In this document: positions 47,610-59,945 of the stretch, one piece after another
How the letters are laid out: every line of letters starts with the position of its first letter
Numbering within the stretch: position 1 is the first letter of the stretch
From: Reticulitermes speratus
Lineage: Eukaryota > Arthropoda > Insecta > Blattodea > Rhinotermitidae
Assembly (NCBI GenBank): GCA_021186555.1
Contig: JAJKFL010000003.1
Coordinates: 42,614,408-42,678,407 of the forward strand
Direction: 5' to 3'
DNA: 64,000 nt
Notes under the pieces: generated by a model
Databases searched by the model: none
The model's input: the letters and a program-made list of their open reading frames with translations, nothing else
Told to the model about the DNA's origin: nothing
Program-made: the position numbers and the translations under genes

Positions 47610-48185
47610 TTCATTCATAAGCTCCTAACTAGGCCTACCGCCACGGAGCGGGCTTCGTCTTAAGAAGCTAATATTCTTCAACTAGTTCACAATTTCCCGG
47701 CATCTTACTGAACTTGATGGTTCAATGCCGTTTTCAAAACAGCAAACCACTTGCCTTGTCCGGAAAGAGATTAATCTAGTCCTCGCCCTTGTTCAGTTTT
47801 TAAGATCACTCTCCATAATATCCTATCATCTGCGTCTAGGTCTTCCAAGTAATTTTCTCCTTGCAGGTTTCCCCACCAAAAGTCTGTATGCATTTATGTC
47901 CTCCCCCATCAGCGTCAAATTCCCAGCCCATTTTATCCTTCTTGTTTCGATGAAACGAAAAATATTTGATGAGGGGATACAAATCATAAGTTCCGCACTA
48001 TGCAGTATTCTTCATCCTCCTGTTACTTCGCCCTTCTTTATCTCTTAACATTTTTCTCAGCGTTATACAAGTACTCTCGAACACTCTCAGCCTATTTTCT
48101 TCTCTCAATGAGCGAGACCAAGTTTCATACTCATATAACACGTCAGACAAAATTATAGTTACATACGTATTTCAGTTTTTACGTT
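47610..48185 (-). mobile_element. Decayed LINE 3' end (family of the 40.2-kb LINE)
   Basis: The minus strand reads ETWSRSLREENRLRVFES near 48110-48050, then WAGNLTLMGEDINAYRLLVG and RKLLGRPRRR near 47940-47830. The 3' UTR is recognisable as TAGCTTCTTAAGACGAAGCC with GCTCCGTGG and ends in TAGGCCTAGTTAGGAGC. All blocks are in the same order as in 40187-40936. There are many frame breaks and an internal deletion of the central block. Confidence 0.82.
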
Positions 48186-48879
48186 TTAGACATTAAACTG
48201 CGATCCAATAGATTTTCATCCATAAGAAAGAGACTAAATTGGTTTTGTTGTAGAATATTTCAGTTAAGCTTACCGTGGCGCAGTACAGCATGGCAGATTA
48301 TTGAAGGTCGACAATGCTCCGCTGGGAAACACGATTCACTGCCCAGGTCAGCACGTCACTGTCAGCTTGTGTGCCAAGAACTTCCACCAGGGTTACTAAT
48401 GTACTGCATCGACCAATACTGCAATTGTAACACAAAACCTTACCTTCGCTGTAAACAACAACAAAAATAATTCCGACAAGACGATATTTCAAAATATCTA
48501 CCATTCTCTGTACATCAACACAATGCTCATTTACTTCACCTGCGTAGCTAGTCTAGGAAAGAGGAATGTTACTGAATTTTTTTCGTGGTTTTTCCAACTC
48601 TTCAAGATAAATAATGGAATAAGGCCCCAAATCGGATCGCGGCCGCTTCTTTCACATATTCTGTACTATTCATTAATAATCTTATTCGAATGCGTACGGT
48701 CTGAGCTACTGAGAACGCCTTTATGTAACTCATAAGTACGAGTAAATAAATAAATAAATAAATAAAAGAGAAATGCGTTAACTCCCCCTGTATAACGTTA
48801 TTCTTCTGACTGAAGTAATCAGTTAAGATGACGCTTTTTCTCTAACATGAAGATAACAGAGAAGCATTAGAGTTCATTT
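48186..48879. other. Non-coding spacer
   Basis: Holds an (AAAT)n tract at 48743-48766; no gene recognised. Confidence 0.5.
48743..48766. repeat. (AAAT)n microsatellite
   Basis: Five to six AAAT units. Confidence 0.85.
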
Positions 48880-49125
48880 TGTGCAGTTGGAACAGAGACT
48901 AGGCTACGGCCTGGACAGACGAGAAAACGTGGTTCGGTTTCAGACAGCGACAAGCAATTTTTTTTCTTCTCCAAAACCTCCAGAACAGCAATGGAACCCA
49001 CCCAGCCTCTGTACAGTGGATACAGAAGGCTTTGCTCCGGGGATAAAACGGCCAGGATGTGAAGCTGGCACCTCGTCTCCATCTAATTCCGAGTTTATGA
49101 ATGAGCGGGATTATGCCTCGACTCC
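48880..49125 (+). mobile_element. SINE, family 3, head decayed
   Basis: The body carries CACCCAGCCTCTGTACAGTG, GGGGATAAAACGGCCAGGA, AAGCTGGCACCTCGTCTCC and CCGAGTTTATGAATGAG, paralleling the 8297 and 35811 elements. The B-box-like ACGTGGTTCGGTTTCAGAC marks a worn tRNA-like head. Ends are approximate. Confidence 0.55.
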
Positions 49126-52100
49126 CCAAACTTTGATTTTTTTAATTTTCCTTTTTTTCCCATCCTGTCATCTACTCCTGTAGTAGAAATGAGAGCTAAG
49201 CCTAACAGTATTCATGCAAGGCGATGTATTTTGTAGGCATCGATCGCTCAGCATGAGAGATTTTGGCAAAAGAATAAGAATAAAAACAGAAGAGATCAGG
49301 AAAATATTAACATTTAGAAAATAGTTTTTAAATCACTGTAATAAAATGTACACTTTCCTGGTGAACTGAGCCTAGAATGCTGAAATGAATCAAGTATCTC
49401 AGCTTATCATACCGCGACGAATCTTCGGATGATTAGTAAAAAGAGTAGTGGATTGGATGTGACAGGAAACTACAGGGGACTAATTTGAATCATTATCCCG
49501 GACTGAAAGAGATATGACCACAGTTAGGATAGATGGTTATGGGCTAAAATTTAAATCTGGAACCTTCCAGAGGTCCCATAAAAAGCAAGAGTGGTGTCCA
49601 CTCAACCGTACTTCTCCGTCTTTCTGATATACATTACAACATGTTAGTTGCCCAGACAATAAATAAGTTTCCCGTCCTTTATGAAACCCGTAGCTGCATT
49701 AGCGCATTCAGAACAATCCCTTATTTGAACGTATCGAAAATGACATAGCGTTTGATGATTAGTGAATGAAGAAATCGAAAGGATTTGGAAGGACACTGTC
49801 GTAGCCTCCTCGAGGCAATGTCCCGGTATTTGCACGGAGGGACTAAAGAAATCAAAGTGTTCTCACTCAGGATATCCGGTGTTCCTGTGAAATTTCGAAA
49901 CACGTCTGCCGTACGGAACATATTTACCGCTATGCCAACCTGTTAGGATGGAATTCTTTGTTATAAACAGATGCAACGACAGAGTCTTTCCACTGCTTAA
50001 CAGATTTTACTTGTTCCAGATGGGCTTACTATATTTGTGAATCTCAGAACCTACTGTTCTATACTCTGCAGGAATTTGCGCTCCACTTAAGATTGGTGAT
50101 TTCAAAAAAAAAAAACTAGATGCAGGCACTAACAAATCAGCTGTAGTGAACGCATGCCAGACATTCTGACATTGTTAGAACTATTCTTCTTGTGCTTTCT
50201 TGCTGGACATTTCGACACTTATCAGGTGAGACCACTACCTCTCCTCAAAGCGTCGGGAACCAGTTACCCAGCAACGCGGCGCCACATTCCAGAAGAACGG
50301 CGACTTCAACTGTTCAGCTTCAAAAGATTAAAAACTCTCATATGTAGACCTACTTATAATATCGAACAGGCAAATTTTAATATTCCCTAATACATACCCT
50401 ATCTTAATTTCTATGGAAGGTTATATATTGGAAGTTTCTAGACCTTCTTGGAGCTATCTCACTTATGATACAAATATTTAACTTTAAAAGTAGACCAAAC
50501 TTATACAAAAATATATACGATATATCGTAGGTGCAAATGTAGATACAGTTCCTCTAAAACTGCACATATTTTATATTATAATTTATAAATCGATTCAAAC
50601 TTTCGACAGAATTAATCAAGAAGACATAGATTAGTTTTGCATTGTTTTTCATTAAAAGCTTCTGATTCAGCACGTCAATAGTAAGAACGTTTTAATCGAG
50701 CTAATACATTCTGATCCTAAAATGCCATAAACACATTACGATGTCTGTCTTCTGTTTACTTTCTTGACGTCGTATCACGTTTGTGATAAAGAAGATGAGG
50801 TAGAGAAGCATGTCTAATATTAATGAGTATATTATTCTAATTTTTCTCTTCATCAAAAATGTAAGCTACCTCGGGGCAACTCTTTTGTTGATGAACGACT
50901 TTCGGTCAAATGTGTAAGCGTTGTGTTTCTTAGGGCTAAACCGGATCGATAAAGGATAACATTATTTCAACATGCACTTCAATGCATAACAGAAAATAAC
51001 GATGTAGGGAAGCATAACCTTCTCACTAAGCGTCCACTTCATGTTCTATACGAAAATAAAACAGAGTAGAAAGAGTGCTCATCATAAAACATATCCCGAA
51101 AATTATATTCACTTAGTGGTGTAAACATATGTATGAAGCAAAAACCAGAAACAGGTTTATTCTATTTATAAGCTTTCGCACAGCGTACATAATATAAAAG
51201 CAAAATTGGAAGCCGTGCCCACGCGTCTATATATTTGCCAGCATATTCAATCTCCGCCACTAATTAACGGATTTCGATTAAATTTTCGTTTTGAGGAATG
51301 GCGGCTAAAACATTATCAGTTTTCCCAAACAACGGCTCACTATACAAAATTACATACGTGGCACAAAATATACAGCCCGGTAAGATATAAGTTATAATTT
51401 TGCCTAGAAGTATTTTCTACTGTGCAGAATAGTTAACAAATGCAATATTAATAATAATTGTAAATTCTACTGAGTGTGAATTTTTGGTATTATCATTTTG
51501 GACAATGAACACTTTATGCACTAAATGAACATGCAGATAAATTTCTTGTGTAAAACTGCAAAGCAGTCATCTGAAAAAACGTGTACACTACTGGGGCACA
51601 CCTTCCCGTTTCTCCTGTTAACAAGACAAGCTGTAAATTCTACAGCCCAAATATGTCGTAATATTCTCCTGGTTATTAAGGATGTTTCCTGTCTCCACTC
51701 CGCCCTCGAGCTTGGACCAGACGGCTCAATTGAGTAGCCTTCATTGGAGTGTACTTCTCCCTCTTCTTATTGGACCAACTATTTCCCCACCCCGTGATGG
51801 AACGTTTCGAAAATCGAATTTCCTCGAACTCCTCCTACCACTATCAGAAGTTAGTCTTCAATAGCGCTCCACATTCGCCCACAGCCATATTAAAACTGCG
51901 TGACCGTCCTTCCTAAAGAGATTGCAAGCTATGAATAAGGATGAGAGGGCACAACAGGATTTTTCTTATTTACCATTCCGTCTTCTTCCTCTTCACTTTC
52001 TCCCGTTAGTTTTAATCTCGTAAATCGTCACGTATGAGGTATAAAATAAATAAAAAGATCCACGTCATAAGATAGATACATACTGTAGCCCTTTAGTTTA

Positions 52101-52447
52101 TACGTACACATTTGGGGGTTGGATGTATTATAACACACACAATCTGAAGTACAGAGAATTGGGGATGATTTCTGGGATAATTCTAGACAAACTGTCATCT
52201 CACAAAACAGATTAGTCTATTGCCTTTATGTCTATAATTACAGGGCTTTTCATAAATTACCTCCTCCAGTATCAGTTACACCCATTATTCTTTTTTTTTT
52301 CTTACTGACTTTAATACATCTACCAACTTCCTGTTTAATGTTCTAGTTACTTCTAACAATATTTTCTCTGACAATTGGCTTGTTTCATGATCATATCAGC
52401 CACTACCTTTTAATTATTTTCCATTAATATGGTATAACATAGACACT
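49126..52447. other. Non-coding stretch
   Basis: Over 3.3 kb with no gene, RNA or transposon end that I recognise. ORFs are short and overlap in conflicting frames. Confidence 0.5.
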
Positions 52448-52625
52448 CTTAGGGTCGTGCCATGACTCAAGCATTTGGTCACCGTTCTTTCACCTCGGAG
52501 GCCGAATTTCTGTTCCAGGGCAATGCATGTGGGATTTGTCTTTGGGGCATATTTTTCTCCGAGTCACTTATCTTCCCGCCAGTGCTCCATAATCATTCAT
52601 TCTCCCATCAGTGATCCTCTATGTA
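52448..52625 (+). mobile_element. tRNA-derived SINE, family 2, diverged 5' part
   Basis: The head GTCGTGCCATGACTCAAGC, then TTTGGTCACCG, then CACCTCGGAGGCCG, and the body CATGTGGGATTTGTCTTTG and TTTTTCTCCGAGT, match family 2 position by position with many substitutions. It fades after TCCCATCAGTG. It lacks the 3' half seen at 29840. Confidence 0.75.
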
Positions 52626-54059
52626 TAATCTCAGAAGAGAAGCGTCTTTAAATAACAATTAAACTCTCATAGTTTTCTTAGCGAAGGCAGATTTTGGGTA
52701 TAGTTCTCTTTGCATGTTGCGGGTTTTACTGTGTTCTTTACTTAATGCCCTTCTTGGTGATGTGACTCCCTGAATGTTGCTGACGTAGTCTTCTTATTCA
52801 AATCTAAAAAGTACAAGTGTAATCACTTGAAAGAAACATAAACTTGGAACACTCAGATATGTCGTTTCTAGGCTGCCAAGTTTTCTACCAAATGAACCGG
52901 AATTTTGAATCCCCACCTGTAATATTTCAACAACACCACAATCTACTACATACATACACACATACATACAGCGGACCTCCATCGAGCACACCCCTCTTTT
53001 CATTCCAAGGAGGAAAGTTGGATATTCCAGCCATTCCAAATCGATATCTACATAGATATTGTGATATATCGTGTGTGAATCATCGCTTACGACGCATTTC
53101 TATTCCATAGCTATCGATTATGTATTATCGATAGTGTCTTCTTTTATCTCAAAAAAGAAACAGTAATTATTTGTTTCTTTTATGCAGATGTTTGTCAGTC
53201 TTACCGCCCGAACTAGTAGCTAAATGTGTTGGCAAAGCTCCATTTGGCGCTCCGTTTTGATTTGAAAGCCTAAAGTTATGCCTGAAGCTTCTATGACTTT
53301 TTTTTTTACTTTTACCCTTTCCAAGCCACACATATGAACTATTATGTGTATGAAAAGCATTTGTCCTTGCCTTCATGCATACAAGCTATAAAAATATTAC
53401 AAATGTCGATCATTAACTTGCCTCGTCCTCAAGTAATTTCACGATTACGGCCAGAGCTGGTTTCCTTGTTTTACTCAATGAAACAAAAATTGGGCTTACC
53501 TACTCCTAGTCCTGAACTGATAATGCTGATGTACCGATGTAATAATATATCCATAAAATGTATTTAACACAAAAAACAGGAACACAACTAGCATTTCAGG
53601 GCGTTTACAAATTAGATGTTCGGAAAAAAAATATATTTACAGAAGTCGCGTTTGCGTATAAAGGTAGAAATTATGATCAACCAGGCCAGCTACAGACAAA
53701 ACCAGAAAAAGAAACGAATATCAACGTAAGAAAGCAGTTTATGGCTACATGTAAAACAAATTATTATCATGTACCCTAGAAATAATAATAATAATAATAA
53801 TAAATAATAAAAAATAAAAATGCGGTTACCTTGCTTTAAATTTTACACACTTAATAACCAGCATCAATTAACACTGACACTTCTGTTTGAAAATACCTAT
53901 CTCCTTGAATATAAAAACGTACAGACTGCATTACAGGTATCAAGTTATTCGAAGGAGCATAATGTTGCCATCTTCTGGGTAGTATAGAAGAGTTGCACTA
54001 AGCCGAAGAAGGAAGAAGTGCGCTCCAGTGCAACTTCGGCGCTTGTGCACCAGTCTACG
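52626..54059. other. Non-coding stretch
   Basis: CATA/CACA-rich run near 52948-52970 and an (ATA)n tract at 53779-53810. No gene or element recognised. Confidence 0.5.
53779..53810. repeat. (AAT)n microsatellite, interrupted
   Basis: AAATAATAATAATAATAAT-type tract with a one-base phase slip. Confidence 0.85.
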
Positions 54060-54250
54060 TCTTTACGTAAAATATTATTTTTTTCATCTTCCAACAAAAA
54101 TTGAATTTGGTCGTCATATATCAGTAAAAATTTCCAATATACGAGTCAAGTTTCATGAAAATCTGGCCACATGGAGAAGATACAGACGGACAGAAATGGC
54201 GAAGCTAATAGTAGCTCTTTAGCAATTATTTTGCAAACGCGCCTGCAAAT
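54060..54250 (+). repeat. Interspersed repeat R, copy 3 (3' part)
   Basis: Shares TTTCATGAAAATC, ACAGACGGACAGA, GCGAAGCTAATAGT and the closing AAACGCGCCT with the 3' end of copies 1 and 2. The 5' half is missing or unrecognisable. Confidence 0.6.
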
Positions 54251-54299
54251 GATGCAAGAACAAATCATTCATTGTAGCTATAAATTTTATGATGCTAAT

Positions 54300-54319
54300 G
54301 TATTATTATTATTATTATT
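54300..54319. repeat. (ATT)n microsatellite
   Basis: Six to seven ATT units. Confidence 0.85.
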
Positions 54320-55774
54320 AAACATTACGCAAAATTTGTAGAACTTCTCCCTTGTCTGATTTAACACACATAATTCTAAAAATTACTACATTACACAAAG
54401 CTACGCTTGTATGCCTATTGATAAAGATAAGCTTTGTATAGCAACAACCTGCAAAGTAAGCTTTCGTGTATTAACAATATTCATTCCATTGCCGAAGAAA
54501 TAAATGTTGTTCTTGCGTATATACGAGTACTTTTACAGTTACGGGTAATGCATTAATTAGTGCACAGACAACTAACTTTAAACAAGTTATAATTCACAAC
54601 AGTGAATCTGGAATGTTTCATTATAGCACTAATACAGCAGAGTGTAGCTAGATGTGATTATTCATCAGAATTCATTTCTTATCTGGGGCTAATTAGTATG
54701 AAGTATACGTTTAAGTTCACACACATACACACACAAACACACTCACACTTTCTTGATTAAATAATTTCCTGTAATTTAATAACCAATTACCGAATCGTTC
54801 CTGACTAAAGAAAAACAGAAACAGTTTCCGCCGATAAATTCGGAAATATTTCACTCTGAGAGATGCATAGATGACTATAATTATACACAGTAGATTACCA
54901 CGGCTTTATTGCTGATATTTGTAACACAAAGTTTAACCGAATCAATGGAGGTTTTATTCTAAAAACAATAAATAAAACTGACAGACGTAGCTAACTTCAT
55001 GCAGCATGATCCTTTTTCAAGAGGTTGATATTCATTCAGCTGGTCAAAAAATTCCTCCCTTTCATGTAACCTAAGAATTCACAATATCCCATCTCCCAAA
55101 CATATTCTGAGGAAGTTGATCCTAGTTCACAATTTTTCAACCTATTTTAATCAATTTTATTATTACACACCCACCTAAGATTATATCTCCAGAAGTGTCT
55201 TTTCCCATCTGAGTAAACTGTTATTAACTTTCTTCTGTATTCGTTGTCTTTAATAAAGTTTTGACGAATTACGTTTTTTACCGTTATTAAAAGAAAGTAC
55301 ATATCTAAAGTCTGATGGGGGTCGAACAAGTGTAATTTTGGACGATAAGGCCAATTTTAACATGAGTCAGCCCGAGAGGCAAGGTTTATGTGGTCTTAGC
55401 ATTTTCGTTACTTCAAGAAAAAGAATTACGGCGGAAATTATAATTCTCTTTACCAAAGAAAAGCCACAAGATATAACATAACTTATTAATATGTAATACG
55501 CGTTTTAACTTTAAATTAAGCTTTATACTGCAATGCTGGGCTATGAACGTATCCAGGAAAAAGCTGATAATTCAGATGAATTACAGCTACACAAGATATC
55601 CAATCTTCGGCTCCACTGAACTTAGTGAAATACTGCTGTCTATATGGACTGAAATTCATTATAAGCAATTCTGCCAGTCGCTGACAAGCACTGAAGTTTT
55701 ATGAAGGATGTTAAATTAGTAGCGTGTCTACTAACAAAGCACAAAACATATAGAACACATGTATATGTATTACT
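54320..55774. other. Non-coding stretch
   Basis: CA-rich run at about 54718-54750. No gene or element recognised. Confidence 0.5.
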
Positions 55775-55825
55775 TCGCTCCAACATGTTTCGGCCTCAAC
55801 TGGCCATAGTCATGACGACTTTTGG
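55775..55825 (-). ncRNA. Hammerhead-ribozyme-like relic E
   Basis: The minus strand reads ATGACTA-T-GGCC-AGTTGA-GGCC-GAAAC-AT-GTT-GGAG. Stem II (GGCC with GGCC) is perfect, GAAAC is intact, and the stem III segment ACATGT is a perfect self-complementary hexamer. The CTGANGA block has decayed to ATGACTA. It would not be expected to cleave. Confidence 0.4.
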
Positions 55826-56507
55826 AATTGTAATCGAAGGCTCTCAATACTTTACAATTAAGTATACGTAGGCCTATCCACAATCAATATATTGTGTACT
55901 TTTTTGGTACACACCGTATTAATTTTTTTGGAGTACACGCTCGAAATATGTCACAACATTAAATCAGTTCAACGGTTTCTTTAAATTTAAATACGTGGTA
56001 ATTTGTGTTAGTAGCTATCTCAATCATCGAAGTGACTGGTTACTGACTGTACTTCCTAAGTGTATCCAAGGAAAATCATCAAACCTAATTATTTCTACAC
56101 TCATGCATGGGACACATCCCGTGCCTACCCAGTTTTTCACGACAGAAGTAGGCCTACTGTAAGTTATTCACCTTTAAATGAAACGGCTGGACCATTAAAT
56201 TCATCATTCACATCTAGTGATAGCTTAAAGGCGGGCACGACAAATTCCGAGCACTGAGGGTCACCAAGAAGTCCAGAAGATTTTTTGTGACTCTTAGTAT
56301 TTCCAGGGAATGACTTTAAAGTTTGCGGTTGCTTTTAAATCTGAAAATTCAATTTTAACAGCGACTGCGCCTTAGAAATGCTCATTTCATATAGCGAAAA
56401 GCCTGAATATCGCTTCTTTGTTTAACAGTTTTTTTACATCATAAATATCGGTGTCTGTACGGTTATCGTTTCATTTTCAATGTCATTTGAGTGGGGAGAA
56501 GTTTGGA
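55826..56507. other. Non-coding stretch
   Basis: Nothing recognised. Confidence 0.5.
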
Positions 56508-56700
56508 TCTGTACTGACCAAATGGTTCAGGCGGTAATTCGCCGGCCTCTTATAGCAGAGGCTCGGTTTAACTCAAGGCCCCACAATGTGAGACTTCTGG
56601 TGGACAAAGTAGCACTGGAACAAGTTTTCTCCTAGTATTTCTCTTTTCCAATGTTAGTATCATTGCCCCATTGCTCCACACTGATTAATTAATCTAACAC
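56508..56700 (+). mobile_element. tRNA-derived SINE, family 2, diverged 5' part
   Basis: AATGGTTCAGGCGGTAATTC, GCCGGCCTCTTATAGCAGAG and CGGTTTAACTCAAGG form the worn tRNA-like head. GGTGGACAAAGTAGCACTGG and AAGTTTTCTCC continue the family-2 body. The 3' part fades near 56690. Confidence 0.78.
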
Positions 56701-57134
56701 CTACGCTATACCGTCTTATCAATTGACAGTTTTGTTAAATAAAACACTTCTCTTTTCCTCATCTCTCTCCGACAAACAACCGTGGATCACATGATTAACA
56801 AGATGTCGAAAAGATCTCTGGTTCCTAAATTTTTGCTCATGACCTGGATTAGAATTATCTTAGTTCTATCTATGTTCTTAGGCAAAGCACCGCTAAATTT
56901 TTCTTTAATAATTACATCACAGACAGACGTTCCCTGCTGACTCTGACATTACTGTTGAGCTACAACATGCTCCACTACTTTTCTCTATATAGGCCTAAGC
57001 GAATTAATTTTGGGGGAAGAGTTCTACGCGATTTTGAGACAGAGTCTACTCAAAAAATTCTGCAACATTATGTTTCTTTGTGTGACATGTAATGAACAAA
57101 AGGGTTCTTTAGGCATTAAGTCATTATTGTGTTG
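56701..57134. other. Non-coding spacer
   Basis: Nothing recognised; ends at the LINE fragment. Confidence 0.5.
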
Positions 57135-57385
57135 CCATTTTATTTCCTCTTGGAACTTGGAAAGAGACTACTTGCAAAAGCTAGACGCCGATGGAACGAT
57201 AATATTAAAATAGATTTTAAAGAAATAGGATGGGAGCTCGTGGAATGGGTTCATCTGGCTCAGGAAGGAGAAAAGTGGCTGGCTCTTGTAAACATGGTAG
57301 TAAACCATCGGGTTTCATAAAATGAAGGGAATTCTTGACTAGGTAACGAGGTTTTAGCTCTTCAGGAAGTGTTGAATTAGTAGAA
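57135..57385 (+). mobile_element. LINE 3' end fragment
   Basis: Reads GKRLLAKARRRWNDNIKIDF, KEIGWELVEWVHLAQEGEKW, LALVNMVVNHRVS then stop, matching the last 55 codons of the LINE at 40187 ([34 protein letters not shown]). The 3' UTR AATTCTTGACTAGGTAACGA follows, with TTAGCTCTTCAGGAAG. This last exon-like part is in frame over its length but lacks everything upstream. Confidence 0.85.
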
Positions 57386-58569
57386 AGTATCTTCCTCAAC
57401 TTCCTTCTTTAAAACAAAACCACAGACCCAAGAGTGAGCAAAAGAGACTTTTGCTCTTTTGGTGTTTCAGCGCCAGTTACAAAGAGTTCCCGACTGAAAT
57501 CACACAGGCCGGCCCTGAAACGTATTGACATCAAGAGCTACTGACAATTTAGCTTTCGACTTTAAATTAATTTAGTTTAATTTATCAACGTTCAAAATAT
57601 CGATCCTTAAAGACAAATGTTATCTATATGACTAATATATGCAATTTATTTACAATTTAATGGTGCTAACAGCCGGCACCACGCCAAATTAGCTGCGCAA
57701 TCACGCGCGCTCTCTATACATGTATGAACTCAGCTACTACAAAGATATTCATACTGCCGCTAGAGCGAGACACAACGCTACAAAATGTTCTTTTTTATGT
57801 AAGCCGCTGCTTTAAGATAAGAAGGGGCCCTTATAATGTCCTTCTTCTACGCATTACACTTCACATACTTTCGTAATTAGAAGTTAACAAAGCAACCCTC
57901 GCTTAATAAACCTGACACTGTAACAGTCAAGCATTATGAAATGGCGATAAATTCTACACATATACATATGTCGATAGTTCCAAGCGTAATTCAGTGGTAA
58001 GAGAACTGGATGACGTTTACTTTCATGTTCTACAACTTTTTGGCCTTGATTTCAAGGTTATTATCGTGCCAGTTAGGAAAATCTGGTGAAGAATCTTACA
58101 AGGTTGTTAGTAGGTAGACTAGGAGAGTTTGGAGCCACTTTTAAAAGGGAGAATTGGATTTTTGTTTTACACCAATCAGAATTCTCGATTTATATCACAT
58201 GCCAGTCCCCAACCAATCATATACAACCCCCATCCCTCCAAAAGGAGGTTTACAGCTGGTTCAGAACAGAATTCAAATTTTTCCGCCAAAAGGTGGCACC
58301 GAAATCCCCTCGCCTACCAAATGTACAAAACCATGAATATTGTCTGTGGATACAATGTTGTTATTATATCAAATCCCAAGTGCATATCAAGTGGGTTACA
58401 TTTGGCATAAGTAAAACAGGTAGTTAGTACATACGTCGCTGCCCTTCTTTCACAATTGTCAACCCAAATATCATTATCACACACAATAATTTATCAAACG
58501 GAGCGGAATCTTCGAGAAGTCAGCAGACAGTCAAAAAATTTCCAGCCTGTCATAAACTCTCAGGGTTTA
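57386..58569. other. Non-coding stretch
   Basis: No gene supported. Three ORFs in three frames overlap at 58086-58427 and none has a recognised motif. Confidence 0.45.
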
Positions 58570-58925
58570 TAGCTGTATCCATACGAAGGAGCCACTAGAC
58601 ATTACTGTCAATCAGATCAATCCTATCAGGTGCACACTCCCACGTTCTATTTCTTAAGAACAATCTTAATATTGTTATCTTATCCATGCCTAGTCTTCCA
58701 AACAGTCTCCTTCCTTCAAGTATTACGATTAAAATTTCGCATTCATTTCTCATCTCTTCTAAAGTACGTTCTCCGACCATCGCATTCCCTTTTAAGTACG
58801 TTCTCCGACCATAGCATTTTATTTTATGTAATTTTATTCCTCCTTCTGTCGCTTCCTATCCAGTAGGTTCACGTATTCTTCTCAGCACACTGCTCTCGAA
58901 TACTCTTAGTCTACGACCATCATGA
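58570..58925 (-). mobile_element. LINE 3' region relic with internal 32-base duplication
   Basis: The minus strand reads GRRLRVFESSVLRRIREPTG near 58915-58855 and, further on, EGRRLFGRLGMDKITILRLF near 58710-58650, paralleling [20 protein letters not shown] and the [18 protein letters not shown] region of the 40.2-kb LINE. The central block is missing. AAGTACGTTCTCCGACCAT is tandemly repeated (58762 and 58794, period 32). Confidence 0.72.
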
Positions 58926-59894
58926 CAAAATGAAAGGAAAAATGGGCCACCGCGATAAATAGGCAGGCAAGAGAGCGGCGGCTGTTTCACTGGACCCAGA
59001 GGCTAGCTTTGTTTAATGAAGTCGGAATTGCAGATAACAAAAATCTTAGCGCTCACTCACACTTTCTTCCCTTTATTCAACTTCGTATCTGATCTCGACT
59101 GAAGTGTTCAGACGGAAAAAGGAAGACCCTCAAAAGTTTTCTAATACTCCACTTGTAGAAGTGAAGTCTTCCGAAGATGATTGGTAGCTCCCTTAGCGGT
59201 ACAATCGGGTGAAACAAACTGTGTTCGGAGCAATTTAAAGCATTCACAGGCAGTACTGGTGTACTGCTTTCTAGAAATTACCCAGATTCACTTCAGTCCT
59301 CAAGCCTCTGTAACCGTATAAATTTTAAACTGTAGACTCTTCCCTTTTTATGAACCTTTTCTTTCTGGCGGGTAGCTTTGTGAAGAAATAACTTCCCAAA
59401 AACCCACCACTTAACAAAATCTACCCACTCGTTGCCCCGCATTACACTTCACACATATATCAGCAAACTTGCCAGTAACGTGTATTAGCTCGCCCATGGC
59501 GAGTAAGTGAGCGCATTTCTGGAGCTGTGAATAAAAAGGAACAAAGTGCCGATATTCGCGCTAACCATTACACTGACAGATTAATAACGGGTTTTGCCTT
59601 TCCTGCAACATTTTGTTCTACTGTTTCCACAAATATAAAGAAATCGCCGTAAAGTGTAAGAAGACCTCGTTACATATTTAGGGAAAGTAACCAAGTCTGG
59701 GTAGTTAAAAATATAAATTTACATTAGGCACTTGCTAATTTTATTGATGATAATGCGTTCACAATTAAAAGGTCGAATAAACGAGATATACCCTAGGCAT
59801 CCTAAAAGTGTACTCGGTACCACTATATTGGACACTAAATCATTTATTAAAACGCGTTACAAAAAATACTTCGCCAATAAAACAACATGCATTC
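58926..59894. other. Non-coding stretch
   Basis: No gene or element recognised. A CCGAAGATGAT phrase at 59172 resembles a hammerhead core start but lacks the rest. Confidence 0.45.
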
Positions 59895-59945
59895 AGAACC
59901 CAATACATTTCGAGCATTATTCATTCATCATCAGGGACTTTCTCC
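59895..59945 (-). ncRNA. Hammerhead-ribozyme-like relic F
   Basis: The minus strand reads GTCC-CTGATGA-T-GAATGAATAATGCTC-GAAA-TGTATTGGG. CTGATGA (complement at 59928-59934) and GAAA are intact. Stem II is partly paired and the stem III/cleavage segment is shortened (TGTAT where family members have CATGTAT). GTCC in front matches stem I of the 30199 motif. Confidence 0.4.

Noticed and set aside
57420-57530. Further hammerhead-like core (CTGAAAT ... CCTGAAACGTATTG)
   Set aside because: GAAACGTA is present, but the CTGANGA block is not, and stem II is unconvincing.
59165-59225. Hammerhead-like core near CCGAAGATGATT with a distant GTGAAACAAACTG
   Set aside because: Four extra bases sit between stem II and GAAAC, and there is no stem I. 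Likely chance.
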